A stretch of 64,000 bases of DNA from Symbiodinium natans (GCA_905221605.1 CAJNDS010000524.1:605581-669580), one strand, 5' to 3'; shown: positions 43,157-55,330, counted from the stretch's first letter. Numbers and translations are program-made. The notes: generated by a model from the sequence alone, not told the origin.

Positions 43157-46100
43157 TCAGGCACCACTACATTGAAAGCGTAGCTCAGTTCGCCAGTCCA
43201 GTCCGGTCAGGCGCTTGAAGTCCTGCAAGGAGACAAAAGATGCAGCAAAGAATCCCGCAAATGGCAGCAGAACTTCGCTGCGAAAGGAGTGTTACGATCG
43301 ATCTTGTGAGCACTCTTTGCACAGATGATTGCGTCCTCGCGAGCGGAAAGGCAAAAAACGCCTTGGAGGTAGCCGTGCGCCTGCTCTGCCTTCAGCATCT
43401 TGCCAAAGCGGGCGTACAAGCGCTGGTCCTTCTTAGAGTCGACCTTGTTGCCATAAGGAACCTTACAAACGCACCCGGATGAGTGCAAGTCTTGTGGTGC
43501 GGCAACTGAGCGGAAATCGGAAACACACGGGACACAGGCTTTTGGCTCAACAGAAACCGCGGCACGTTGGTCAGAATCATCGTGGGGTGACCACGTAGAA
43601 CCCCCAGCATCGACCCAGGATCGTTGCACTGAAACGTCACAGAGCACGGAAGCCGCCTCTTGGAGATGCTCAGAGGATCCTGCATCTGACAATCCGGTCC
43701 TACCGAAAAGGCCGATAATCCGGTTAAAGTTCGAGTCCGAACTAGAACTCTGCTAAGCCGTGAAGCTGCGTAAACTCAGTCTACCACAGCATTGCCCGGC
43801 TACCCGGCTGCGATCCTGCCTCCTTGTCCGCCACGTCACCACTGGGCAATGGCCAGAGGAGGGATCCTGGCCCTGATCGCGAGCGCGGGAGGGCGCGAGC
43901 AAAAGCCTCGCACGCACTCTGAAACAGACTCCCATCTCAAAGGTCTCGTGAGCCATGGCCACGGCGTCCCTCTCTGCAAAGCTGGCGCCTGCAGATTCCT
44001 ATTGGCCACCTTGAGGATGTCAGCATCGCTGTGGCTGCCAACCAGCACAAGGTTGGAGACTGATGGAGAAGGAGATAGCTCAAGCGAGCGCACCACCTCG
44101 TCAACAACTGCCAAGCGCACTCAACCTTATCTTCGTATCTCTCTCAGCTCTTCAAGAAAATCGCAGTCACGTCAGCCGCACCAACGCCTGAAAACAATTT
44201 AAAAAAACACCCTGACACTTCTACATCCAGAAGTGGCTTGTGATTGAAGTGCTTTTTTGGGTTGATGAGGTTGTCTTCCTTGGGAGAGAGCGAGACCTTC
44301 CCTTCCCTCTAGCAGAATCAAGCCCAGCTGCTAACGGAATCAAATCCAAGTGCTATTCACTTCCTTGAGGCCCTTGTCCCGTGCCTCTCGGAAGCGGACT
44401 CGATCAAAGTTGGGGAACTCTTGAAACGGCATCTGCATGACCTCAGCTGAAGCTAGCAAGAGCTGTGCTGCAAAGGCATTTGTAGTTCGCAAAAGTCTCC
44501 TTCCTACATGTGCCGGGTATGCTGTGTAGGTTCGGAGACGCATATGCTCAATACGCTGAGCACCCTGCTGGACTAGCCGGAGGCACGCCTAAGGCCAGGC
44601 CCAGGGCCTCCAGAAGTAGTGTACCGCGGCCGCAGAAAGGGTCCCACACACAGAAATGTCGCCTCAACTGATGTCACGGCAAGCTTTCGAAAAAAACCAC
44701 GAAGCTGTGTGATTGCAGATGACACCCTTCAGAGACTATTTTTTGCGCAAAAACACCCGTCCATGCATTGAAAATATGCACTACCTCATGAGTCCTGGGA
44801 GGAATGCCTCAACTGTAGCCCTGCATCAAGTATGCTGACCAACTGCTTCTAAATAGATCCAAGGCCGCGGCCATACCCTGCTTCTGGGGAACAGTGGGGA
44901 AGGGTATGCAGCAACAAAGCTTCAACATGTTTAACAGTTGTTTAACAAACCCCGTGACGGAAGCCAACGGTCCAAGTTCAACATGCCGTGAAATGCTGTG
45001 AAATGCTGCGAAATGCTGCGAAATGCTGATGAGCTGCCCAGCTTTGCTGTTTTCTTCTAGCAGCTGCAAGCACTGGGACTTCAACACCTCACTAGTCGCC
45101 AGGGAGGGCGACAGGATGTGACAGGCGAATCTGGCTCGAGAGTGACTGGGGCTCGAGTTTCTGCATATCTGAGCAGACTCCGAGCAGCGCACGCAGGCAG
45201 CCGCATGAGACTCGCCCAGCGTCCAGCCACTTCCACGCCCCTGCTTGTGGCACACCAGCGCGAAAAGCGGATTGCAATCCGAGCACCCCTAATGCACCTC
45301 CTTCAGGTCCTCCATTTCCTCCACTGCAAGGGAATAAGCACGCAACCTCACAGAGGTTTCATTGTACGGACAGAGGCGTTGCCTGCACTACGGCAAGCCA
45401 AGCTTCTGCGGTATTGTGGTGGAAGCCACGCTCAAGTGGCACTCGTTCCTGATCTGCACAGTCAATATCGTTTATGAAGGATTATGAAGGTGTCTGCAGG
45501 CCCCACCTCTTCAGCTCAACATGAAGAGTCGGCAAGGGTGGCCTCTCCTTAGCTACGTATGCTCAAATGATCAGGAGACCGTTCTTCGCCTGCCCGCTTC
45601 CTCCTCAACGTTGCGGCTGTCACAGCCGAGGGTCTGGGTTGCGGCTGCTCCTGCCATAGAATGTGTCATCCTCATTCCGTTGAAGTCGGAGGTTCATGAA
45701 AAACTGGCGGCGCCGCTCAATGCCTGTGTCGAGCGCATCCGGATGCATGGCAGATCGCGGGTTGGAAGCAGACTCAGCTTGCTAATGTTTACTAATTTGC
45801 AAGGCGCTGGTGCAGCCAGGCCGCCGCTGAGAACTGCACGCTCAATGACATCCGTGTGGTACAGGCGCGACTTCTCTGTGTGGACCTTCAACCTTTGCAG
45901 CTTGCGTGCGTCGGGAAGTCGTTTCTTCGTGCTCGGATGATCGTGACCAAGTACGTGCAGCAAGTGGCGGTGGGTTTGCCGGTTCTGCCCCAAACCACAT
46001 GTAGTCAGGCCAAGGGATGCCAGCTACCTAGGGCATCGCAGCACTGAGCCCGCTGAGATCGTTTGACATCGCTTGGCACTGGAGGCAGACCACAATCTAC

Positions 46101-46419
46101 CACACGAAGCTTAGGGCGGCACGTAATTTGCCAGCGTCGACTCGTAGCCAGCATGAAAAGGCTCTCCAACACCTCCGAGATGTGATGCCAATAACTCCAG
46201 AGTGCCCAAGGCCGCGATGCGTTCATGCGGGGAGAGGGGGTGACCGTGGAATAAGGCAAATAAATTCGCGAAGCTAAGGCAAACTCGAACACTGCTTTTT
46301 TGCAGTTCTGTTCCCGTGCTTTTTTTTCGCAGCCGGAGAGCACCTAGGCGTCCACCGAGGAGGAGGCGGCTCTGCAACGCAGCACGCCAAAGCGCCGACT
46401 CCGGGGCCTCAGCTGGCAT
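43157..46419 (-). CDS. RNA methyltransferase, UPF0020/RlmL-type (Rossmann)
   Basis: Motifs of the THUMP-linked RNA methylase family appear in order in separate exons. The motif I exon from 44662 reads VWDPFCGRGTLLLEALGLAL (SAM binding). The 44441-44364 exon reads MPFQEFPNFDRVRFREARDK. The exon ending at 43989 reads LVLVGSHSDADILKVANRNL (motif II/III region). Exon 43679-43566 ends in GHPTMILTN and joins exon 43461 (VPYGNKVDSKKDQRLYARFG), making NVPYG in place of the usual NPPY catalytic motif. The last exon, 43222-43157, reads DFKRLTGLDWRTELRF. Two introns are well fixed: 43988-43680 (GC-AG, 309 bp) and 43565-43462 (GT-AG, 104 bp). Upstream exons at 45903-45796 (RLKVHTEKSRLYHTDVIERA) and 45748-45630 probably belong here, and an ATG at 46419 with an organelle-type N-terminus may be the start. 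Product: base methylation of tRNA or rRNA. Confidence 0.7.
44988..45028. repeat. 10-bp minisatellite, four units
   Basis: GAAATGCTGY repeated four times with C/T variation, in a probable intron or spacer of the methyltransferase gene. Confidence 0.85.
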
Positions 46420-46738
46420 CGTTCAACGTAAGGTCGTGAGGCAGCCCCCCGTTCCATTGCAAAGAAGTGCATAGAATACAGTGAAGGCACATCATGAGGT
46501 CATACACTATTGTTAATTTGCATGACCGCTGTTTTGAACCGCAAATTGCTACAACACTCTTATCCGCTGTTATGCCTTTATATGCCTTCTCAGGGCATCA
46601 TATCAGGGGCCTCCGCATGAAGCCCACCATGATAGAGCTCTGCGTTACCTCGAAGGATGCCCAGAGCCTGCTCGAGACCGCTCTGAGGGTGCTGAAAACA
46701 GCAGCAGAGTGGACATCTGTGGGGACATTAGCTGTTTC

Positions 46739-46774
46739 AAAACCCTAAACCCTAAACCCTAAACCCTAAGCCCT
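46739..46774. repeat. Interstitial telomeric repeat (CCCTAAA)4
   Basis: Four nearly perfect CCCTAAA units and one variant, in opposite orientation to the 40.8 kb block. Confidence 0.95.
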
Positions 46775-48333
46775 CCAAGGCATTCCTGAAGGCTTCTTTG
46801 CCTCCAGCTCACGCTGCAGCATCGGCTCCAAACCTGACGTAGCTTCGTGACAAAGCCACGCCGCAACGCGCATGGACTCGATCATGTCTCTTAAGGTGCG
46901 ACTGACTGCCACTGTGGTTGTGTCGGTTGTGTCCCTTCTTGCGCCTGGGGCAGTGTCGAAGAACAGCCGCCTTCGGACAGCACGAGATGTCTGACTGAAG
47001 CTGAAGGTGGTCTCGAGCCCTGCTAGGTTGTTTTTCGCTCCACTGGGAGCAATCTAAGGCCGGTGCTTGTGCCCCACCCCCCCTCCATTATCATTTTGAT
47101 CTTTGGCATTACTTCTACCATGCCTACTGAGTAATGTGATTTTCATTGCTACTGCTTACTTATTGCTGCTATTCCCCATTTCAGTACCTGCAAGCTTGGG
47201 GTTTGGACTCTGGCAAGCAGTCCTTGCGAAATATTCAAGAACGCGCCCACGTAGCTTGAATTTGTCTGAAGATGCCGGGTACCGAGAAGAGAGCAATGAC
47301 TACATCCTAAAATAACTGGGCAAGCTAGGTTACGGAAGACGAAGACGCTCTTGATTGCTTTGTTGCCATGTATTGGCATTGCGGTGGGCAAGAACGATGA
47401 AGGAAGCCCGGCCGGCGTTTCCGAGCCATGCTGTGTGAGGAGACAAACAGATCTATGTTTCTTCCGCGCGTTGGCTTATTGCAGCATGCATCATGCTGCA
47501 ATGCGCACGATCGAGCATGAAGCAAAGACCATGGCATGTCCTGCTGGAGCAGCAGAGCCTGATAGCGCCCCCCTACTGAAGGGAATCGCAAAAAACCCGA
47601 AACTACGAGCGAGACCCCTGATTACCGTAACGCTTCCGCGAGTCGTCGTTGGCTCAGCCTTTGTTTCTGGCTCTCCTGCTTTGAGGGACGGGCCAGCATT
47701 TGTTCCCCGACACATGTTATAAACTACTTGTTCCAATGCCCGCCATTGATCCGAGTAACAGCCACAATCACCCGACAACTGTGTGCTTGACATGCAGCGG
47801 CCTCGGCTGCACCACGCGCGCAAGAGCTGCTGCCTCCAGCTGCGAGCCACGCGCAGCGGCCCCGCGCAAAACAACGGCAGCGGATGAAGCAGACATGTCA
47901 AACTTTGTGTGGCCGACCGGCTCTGAAGGTGGCAATGGCTGCGACTGCTTTGATGATATCATTGGCCCATGCACATACCATTCCCTTGACAACGTTTGAC
48001 ATGACCAGATTCCTTCCCATGCATCTGCCTAAGACATTGTTTCATGTTGCAGGGGGGGCCATGCCGTGAGGCTTGCACTCAACTACATATATCTCAGGAC
48101 ATGATGCCCCTGAGCCACACGGCAGATATCTGAACACTGTCGCGGACGTGGCCTCACGGCAGTGGACGAAAATGACTCCATGCATCCGCTTTGCTGTTGG
48201 ATCAAGTGCCACCATTGTGGCTGGGCCGGAACTCTGACCACATCGTTAACATCTGAGATCAGATAATCGTTGTGAAACATGTGCACAGGCTACGCTGCAC
48301 AACCCAGTGAGTCAAGCACCGCCACCCGCACTC
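46775..48333. other. No gene identified
   Basis: Short frames on both strands have no protein-like stretch I would support. The region separates the methyltransferase gene from the 3' end of the large repeat protein. Confidence 0.45.
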
Positions 48334-51300
48334 TCAACGAGGCAAGGAGCAAGTGTAGGAAAAGACGCCTGGGGTGCAACCGTCCGGTACTGCGTGATAG
48401 TAAAAGAGTCCTACATCCACTTTGTAATCTGATGGTACAACGGGATCGAAGCCCCAGCAAATCCGATAAGCATCTGGTCTCCCTGCATGGGATTGGCCCA
48501 AACGGACCGTCGCAGAGGAGCCATCAGCTGCGATTCTGCTAAACACTCCAGGATTCATGAGGCCAGCAAAGGAAGCAACTACAGGAGATGAGTCGCCACA
48601 GGACTTGCTCTGCTCAATCAGGAGGATCCTATTGGTGAGCTCAAACTTGGAGCCATAGAGCATAAAGCTGCAAACTGAGCCCATGCTACAGTCAACTCGA
48701 TAAGTCCCATATGGACCACTCAAGCTGAACAGTCCGAGCTCCACAACAAAGTTTGCTCCACCGGCATGGACACCGTGGGCCCAGCAAATACGGTAGTGCG
48801 TGCCGATGCAGCTTTCAGCTGGAGATGGAACGCGGCACAGGGCATAGCTGCCACCTTGGACTGCGGAACCGAGGGCATAAGTCCCATCCGTGACGTACGC
48901 CGGACTCGAGAGGCCAGGGATGGTGGCGGTGACGGCCTCCGTAGAACCACAAAGACCCGCATTCGAAACGACCTCAATCTGATTGGTCGCATTCAATCCC
49001 ACGCCAGTCGGCTCCACGACACAGGCCTTGCCTAGCGTACAAGCTATATCCATGCCCTGCACAGGGCCGTTCATGATGAAGTTTCCAAGGGTGACCTTGT
49101 AGTCTGGATAGCCATTGAATGGGTCAAAGCCCCAGCAGATCCTGTATAGGCCCGGCACTCCCGAGAAACCAAGCCCGCCATCATACCGATCACCATCACT
49201 GTACACATAACCTGGGGCTGATGGCGGCACCATCAGATCCGTTGCAGCAGGGTTGTTGATGCCTGACCACGTGATGACCGAAGGCGATGTATCGCCACAT
49301 CTACTGCTTTGCGAAATGAATAGCAACTTGCTGGCGTGCGACAGGCGCACGCCCGCGACTGTGATCTTGCAAGGCTCACTCAGTGTACACTCGTTATCCT
49401 GGGCGACTGGTCCGCCCATGCGAAGGGTGGCGACAGGAACATGGTAGTCCGACTCCTGCGTTGGACTGTAACCCCAGCACACCTTGTAGTCACCAGGATA
49501 TCCTCCGGTTGGAACACCAAGGTCAAACGTGTCATAGTCAGTTCCAGACGCATTGACTGGATTCAAGGCATCATCGAAGTAGACCAGATTCAAGTTTGTC
49601 TGACCACAGACATCGCTCAAGGTAGTGATGGTGATCTTGTTGGTAGCTGCCAGGTTAACTCCCGTTACTTGAATCGAACATGACAGCCCCAGAGTGCAAT
49701 AGAGTAGGGAGGTCTCACGAGCAGGCCCATCAATTGAGAACGTCCCGAGCTGGATGTTAAAATTCTCGCTACTGGCATTGTTGCCCCAACAAATGGTGTA
49801 GCCACTGCCCGGCCCGTCTGAAGTCGTCCGTGCAATGCCAAGCTTGTACAGGCCTGGATTGCCCAGCTCGGGACTTGCCGGGTTGGTCAAGCCGTCGAAA
49901 ACTGCCACCGTCGGGCTAGGGTCGCCACAAGAGCTATCGGCATCGATGATGAGGACTTGGTTGGTGTCTGCCAAGCCCACACCAGCCAACGTGATATCAC
50001 ACTCCGTGCCCATGATGCAGTGCTGCGCCACCTGCGCCGGGCCATTCATGGTCAGATAGCCCAATGGCACCTTGTAAAATGACGCCCCGCCATCTCCAGG
50101 CGAATGTGACCAACAAAGAAGATAGTCTGTCCGTGGCTGCCCAGACAAAGGCGTGTTCAAGTCGTAAGTGGCATAAGGCGACTGTGACTCCACGGGGATG
50201 GTGGATAGCATTCCTGTGATGGAAGCTAAGGTGGGCGCATTGTCACCACAGTTGCCTGCTGAAAGTACTACGACCTTGTTGGTGCTTTGAAGATCTAACC
50301 CAATGAGGTTGATAACACAGGACACCCCAAATGTGCAGGCCTCGTCCTGCACATTGGGACCAGTAACCGTCAAGTCACCAAGCGTGAACATGAAGTCGGA
50401 TGTGACACTTGGACTGGCTGACCAGCAAAGTGTGTATCCAGCTTGGGCAGTTCCGGTGTTTGGTCGCCCGAGCCTGTACTCTGTGAAGGTGCCATCCTGA
50501 ACCAGTTTCTCGACCTCCATGGGACTGAAGGTAGCTGGAACCGCGCCCACGCCACATGCGCTGCCCGCTGCGATAACAAGCATCTTGTTCGTGTTGGCAA
50601 GGGCCACACCCGTCAGAGTCAGGATACACTCTTCACCCTTGATGCACACGGAACCTGAGAGCAAGTCAGGCCCTCCCATCTCGAGCGTTCCGACATAAAC
50701 TGTGTAGTCTGCCTGGTTGGTCGGCTGAAAGGCCCAGCAAATGACATAGCTGCTGCTAGGTATTCCTGCAGCAGCAATGCCAAAAGAAAACGTGTCGTTA
50801 CCAGCTGCCGCCGCTGGATTCGTCCATGTCTGCTGCGATGCGCTGGCCAGGGCGGCACTGCTGTTGGTGCAGGACGCACCGCTTTCCAGCACAAGCAACC
50901 CGTGAGCACCCAAATCAAAGCCAGACCCAGTGAGGGTAATTGAACAGGAGACGGTCAATACACAATTGTGATTACTCTGCACAGGGCCGTGCAAGGTGAA
51001 CAAGCCAGCATCGATGGCGTAGTCCCCATTTGTCTTGGCAGGCGGTGTCTGTGTTGGTGTAGGTGCCCAGCAAAGCCGATACCCACTTCCAGGCAGGTTG
51101 TTGTGAGCACTTAACGCTGGTCCGAAAGCGTAGTCTGCATAGGGTGAGCTTTGATCAGCTAGCACCGGGTGTACAAAACTCGCGCCGAATGATGCCACCA
51201 GCGAGTCATCAAGGAAGCCACAGATGCTCCCAAACGTGGCATCATATGTTCCAACGGCAGCCAGGATTGCATTAGTCTGAGTAAAACCTTCTCCCTGGAG

Positions 51301-52317
51301 TGTCACAGTACAAGCTTGGCCCATAGTGCAGACATGCGCCATTCCTGAAGTTGGCCCTGTCATGACGAAGCTGCCCACCAGAAATGTGTAGTCCTCGACG
51401 TTTACGGGACTTGCAGCCCAGCACAGAGAGTAGATGGCCGTCGTATCGCCCAAGGTTGCAATCTTCAGCTCGTAGTAGTTGTCATCATCGTTATCCCAAA
51501 CGATACGAGGGTTCTCAAAGGTGCCAGAGAAGCTGGCAGCCACATTGCCAGCGCCGCAGCTGGAGCCTTCCACAACAAGGACTTTGTAGGCTGCACCGGT
51601 TGCTGACTGGCTGTGGCCAGCTAGGACTAAAGTGCAGTCGGATCCCAGGGTGCATGTGAAGCTCTGTCCACTGAGAGGACCCTTCATGGTAAAATTCCCG
51701 ATGAGCGTTGTGTAGTCTTCGGCATTAGCAGAAGTGGTTGAAGAGTAGCACAACGTGAAATCACCAGGCGATCCACCTGACGCAGTCCCAAGGTCGAAGA
51801 CTGCAGTTGGATCAACGGCACTGGTGGCAACCTGCGGGTTCGTGATTCCTGACCAGGCTTCAGCGGCACCGGCGCCACATGCACTTGCGGATGAGTCCAA
51901 TGCCAAGATGCTCGAGTTCTCATTGAAGCCCGTTCCGGTCACTTCAAAGCTGCAGGAACCTGTCATAGTGCAACTCGGGTTGAAATAACCAGATGAACAG
52001 TATGCAGCCTCCAAGGGGTCTGGACGAAAGCTCCCTTTCAAGCAACAATAGAAAGCCATTCCTGCGTAGCCATTAGCAGCGTTGCCCTCTTGAATGAACT
52101 GCCAGGAAATACACTGCGGCCAGTACTGGGCACACAAATCACAGCAGTCAACAGTACCACCGACCTCCTGACATCCTTCTGCAATGGAGGCTTGAGAAAG
52201 AGTAATGGCCAGGTTGGACCCCTGGTAGCACACCCCGGTCTCGGTCACGCAATCAGTTGCCCACACAGCAACAGTAAGGGAGAGTAGGAGACCGACATCG
52301 CGCAGCTTGCTCCACAT
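48334..52317 (-). CDS. Large secreted protein with eleven cysteine repeats
   Basis: Intronless frame of 1327 residues. The frame is open further upstream to 52653, but the ATG at 52317 is chosen because it starts a clear signal peptide (LLLSLTVAVWA). Residues 22-115 form a Cys-rich PAN/apple-like module (CCDLCAQ...CISWQF...CCLKGSF). Eleven repeats of about 105 residues follow from residue 116. Each has CTxGxxC near its start, a G...TN core, a central CG, an LCW or ICW motif, DY with a hydrophobic strand, and a closing GP. Spacing suggests a beta-sandwich per unit with conserved disulfides. The eleventh repeat loses its GP end and runs into a short Cys-containing tail, so a 3' exon may be missed. 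Likely an extracellular or cell-surface adhesion or matrix protein; no enzymatic motif. The repeat is not one I can name. Confidence 0.85.
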   Translation of the reverse strand: MWSKLRDVGLLLSLTVAVWATDCVTETGVCYQGSNLAITLSQASIAEGCQEVGGTVDCCDLCAQYWPQCISWQFIQEGNAANGYAGMAFYCCLKGSFRPDPLEAAYCSSGYFNPSCTMTGSCSFEVTGTGFNENSSILALDSSASACGAGAAEAWSGITNPQVATSAVDPTAVFDLGTASGGSPGDFTLCYSSTTSANAEDYTTLIGNFTMKGPLSGQSFTCTLGSDCTLVLAGHSQSATGAAYKVLVVEGSSCGAGNVAASFSGTFENPRIVWDNDDDNYYELKIATLGDTTAIYSLCWAASPVNVEDYTFLVGSFVMTGPTSGMAHVCTMGQACTVTLQGEGFTQTNAILAAVGTYDATFGSICGFLDDSLVASFGASFVHPVLADQSSPYADYAFGPALSAHNNLPGSGYRLCWAPTPTQTPPAKTNGDYAIDAGLFTLHGPVQSNHNCVLTVSCSITLTGSGFDLGAHGLLVLESGASCTNSSAALASASQQTWTNPAAAAGNDTFSFGIAAAGIPSSSYVICWAFQPTNQADYTVYVGTLEMGGPDLLSGSVCIKGEECILTLTGVALANTNKMLVIAAGSACGVGAVPATFSPMEVEKLVQDGTFTEYRLGRPNTGTAQAGYTLCWSASPSVTSDFMFTLGDLTVTGPNVQDEACTFGVSCVINLIGLDLQSTNKVVVLSAGNCGDNAPTLASITGMLSTIPVESQSPYATYDLNTPLSGQPRTDYLLCWSHSPGDGGASFYKVPLGYLTMNGPAQVAQHCIMGTECDITLAGVGLADTNQVLIIDADSSCGDPSPTVAVFDGLTNPASPELGNPGLYKLGIARTTSDGPGSGYTICWGNNASSENFNIQLGTFSIDGPARETSLLYCTLGLSCSIQVTGVNLAATNKITITTLSDVCGQTNLNLVYFDDALNPVNASGTDYDTFDLGVPTGGYPGDYKVCWGYSPTQESDYHVPVATLRMGGPVAQDNECTLSEPCKITVAGVRLSHASKLLFISQSSRCGDTSPSVITWSGINNPAATDLMVPPSAPGYVYSDGDRYDGGLGFSGVPGLYRICWGFDPFNGYPDYKVTLGNFIMNGPVQGMDIACTLGKACVVEPTGVGLNATNQIEVVSNAGLCGSTEAVTATIPGLSSPAYVTDGTYALGSAVQGGSYALCRVPSPAESCIGTHYRICWAHGVHAGGANFVVELGLFSLSGPYGTYRVDCSMGSVCSFMLYGSKFELTNRILLIEQSKSCGDSSPVVASFAGLMNPGVFSRIAADGSSATVRLGQSHAGRPDAYRICWGFDPVVPSDYKVDVGLFYYHAVPDGCTPGVFSYTCSLPR

Positions 52318-52653
52318 GGCGGAGATCACACGCTCGGCGGACGCATGCTCATTGTCACAAATGCATTTTGGTAACTGAATCCAGCATCTTTGCTGGAATC
52401 TTGGGTGTGTGTGCAATGCTCTGCTCATGATGCATTTCAATGTTGCTTCTTCTTTCATGTCAATGGGTTGCGGCAGAAGGCCGTTCCATGTCACTTGATT
52501 GAAGCTACGGTCCTGGTCAAGTCGCACTAGAAAGGTACTGGACCACCAATTGCCAATCCCTCTGCAAGTCAAGTCAGTAGTGCCAGGTCCTTGCCGGCAA
52601 TAGTGGTCCGCTGTGGTGGGTAATAGTTTCCCAGGTCCTTCAATCATTCCCAT

Positions 52654-55140
52654 TCGCAGTTGGCAATGCCAAGCAAAAAACGATGCCCAGCCTCATACGT
52701 TGGCCTGTCAGACTCCTCTGGCAATGCGGCTTGACCCCACCAGACAGGATGCCTCTGCATCAGGCATCTTGTCTTAGAGCGTGTGCTCTGGCATTAGGAG
52801 GGGGGGGAGCGATGAAACCAACACTGCCCTTATCTGAGCACTCAGCTTGAGGGGCGTGTAGTTAACCTTCAGAGCTGCCTTTCAGATTGGATGTGGCGTA
52901 TGCTGAAGAATCTGAAGAACAACTTCAAGCGAGCCTCCCTTTGAGTTGTTTTCAGGGAAACAATGCAAATCCGACAGGTCTTGTGCGGATCTGTATGCAC
53001 AGGGCGCAGCCTGCTGAGGCTTCATGATGGATACGGACGACCTTGCCACATCAGAGCGTGTACTGGACAGGGGTAACGGGCCTATTTCTGCAGTCCTACG
53101 CAAGGCTTCTGCCCAAATGCGCACTGCTCCTTGTCAGAACAGCAAATCCCACCGCAACTCGGCGCTTCTTTCCGTGCACCGTGCCAACGCATCCATAGGT
53201 GCTTGCACGCTCGACAGGCGGCACTGACGTCACGCCACTGGCACTCTGCTTGCCCGCGTGCTCTTTCCGCGGTTCAAGCATGGGCCTGGTGATTTGTACA
53301 ATGCGAACTAGATGATCAGACTATTCAAGGGAGACCTGGATCTTTGCGAAAACACCGCATCATTGCCAACGATCTCACAACGATTTGAGCAGGCCATCCC
53401 CCGCAGCCGTGCAAAACTAGCACTGAGAGTCTTTGGGGTCGCGCAGAAACTTTAGCAACGCTGAGAAGACCAAAATTCTAGCTAATCTTAACGAGGTCTC
53501 TCGAGCGTCGCCAACAGGCCACCCGGTGGTCGCGCTCAACCGTTTTGCACCGCTGATGTCGACGCAACGGCTTGCCACATCTCGTGCCGAGGTGCGCAGC
53601 CGAAGCATCAACTTGGGACATAGATTTGGGCGGATGCTGCTGGTATTTGTGCACTCTGCCCAGCTGCCCTGGCAATTCCATTTCTGCATGTGGGGGGGGA
53701 AATCGAACGCAAGACGTACGCATACAGTAGGGGCCGGGCAAGTTGCACACAGCTCGGCCCATGCCGACTTTGTGAGGCGGCTAGTTCCCGCCACAACTCT
53801 GCGAGAGCTGGCGGAATCAGGCGGGGAAAAAGTTCGGGACGACAACGTGGGCTGATGGTCTAGGTGCAGCTAGTTGTCTGGGCCCTGCCTGCCCGCTTGG
53901 AACGAAAATCAGGATAAAATTCAGCTCGCGGTGCTCTCTCTAGCACAACTGCTGACGTTACACATCTCTATATCAGAAGGTGCAAATGCTGCTTGGAAAA
54001 AATTCTCAAAGCCGAAAGACAGTGCACCGCAAGGCAAAATGTGCTTCACCATCGAAGCGGGCCCCTGAACTACTTCGGTTCAAGCCCTTGCCGCTGGAAC
54101 ACGCGCATCAGCTGAGCACCTCATTCTTCCTCGGAGTCTTCCAATATGCCGTGCAGGGGCGCTCCGTCTCCTTAGCTTCATGCAGGAGCCCACACCGGCA
54201 AGCTTTGAGCACGACCTCTCTTCTTTGCCTAGTCATGAGAGCTGTGTTGTCCTGCCACAACAGGCTCTTACAAATCATGGCTCCATGGAGGAAAAGTTTC
54301 CGAGTTTCTTGCGACTTCTTCAACCCACCTCCCTGCGGCCATGACTCGACTTCTGTCCTCTCCAAAAATGGCCTCGGACATGACAAAAGTGGAACCCTGT
54401 TGCTCTGTCCGAACAAGCACTGCATGCTCGTTGGCCGAGCGACTTTGCAAGCATCAAAGAAGACTCGGTGCTGCGGGCACAGCGTTCTGGCTGCTGCCAT
54501 GACAGTATGTAGGTCCTGTACAGCATGGGTCCAGCGATCTTCAAGGGGAGCCTACGGCCACTCCTAGGCAGAACTGTGATGGAAAACAATCCACACTCCT
54601 CATGGTTGAAGGAAGTCAGGTCTGCAGCTGCCATGTCCTTTGCTGCATGCGTCTCACACGACCCGCAAAGCCACAGAATGCTCTGTGTGGCATCGTGTGG
54701 CAGTCATTGCCAGGTCAGGTTCCAAGAGCTTCTGCACCAGAAGGACACGGTCGCGTGCATCCAGCTCCGCCAAGGACCACAAAACGGAAGACCTGTTGGG
54801 TGCGTGGGGAGTGTCCGACGAGGTGGGCACGATGTCAGAGGACTCAGTACTTGTATGTGGGGGTCTGTAGGTTACGGAAGCAGGGGAAAAAGGACCCGGT
54901 TTTTGGGTTTGGGGCCTGTGCTTTTAAGAAGCCTAGGTCCAGGTTCCACGCAACTTTGCCCAGAGCCAAGGACTGCACAAAATCACATAGCGTGCGCCCT
55001 CACTGGTCGCCACATCAGGTCCCAAATAAGGCTCTGCCAGACGTACATACGTTCAATACAACTATGCCCGAAACAAGCCCTTAAGGCTGGTCCCTAGACT
55101 CGTATTTGAACAACCCCACCTGGCCATGCATGATGGTGCA
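52654..55140. other. Unassigned, weak exon candidates on both strands
   Basis: A plus frame at 53433-53855 and minus frames near 54240-54110 (RREVVLKACRCGLLHEAKET) and 54770-54690 (LAELDARDRVLLVQKLLEPD) are protein-like without a domain. No decision on strand is possible. Confidence 0.3.
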
Positions 55141-55154
55141 TGAACCGGCTAAAC

Positions 55155-55330
55155 AGTTCTTCGCCGGGTGCTACGTAGAATCGCAACACAAGAGGCGCAC
55201 GTGCGTCCGAGCCACAGCTGTTCCGCAGTGAGGACATGGCTGTTGCGCAGCAACACTGCGCTTATTCTTCCAATGACTTCGGGTTGATGGAAGTGCACCT
55301 CCGGATCTGCAACTGTCTGCGGGTGCATAC
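55155..55330 (-). CDS. Candidate exon, unknown helical protein
   Basis: After a possible CAG acceptor the minus frame reads VADPEVHFHQPEVIGRISAV then LLRNSHVLTAEQLWLGRTCA. It is Leu-rich and helical and could belong with the helical-repeat exons at 57.1-57.4 kb. Confidence 0.3.

Noticed and set aside
43539-43549. TTTTGGCTCAA leader-like word on plus
   Set aside because: It lacks the final G, lies inside the methyltransferase intron, and has no gene downstream on that strand.
48334-52653. Upstream start at 52653 for the large repeat protein
   Set aside because: The 112 extra residues are not signal-like, and the ATG at 52317 immediately precedes a clear signal peptide.
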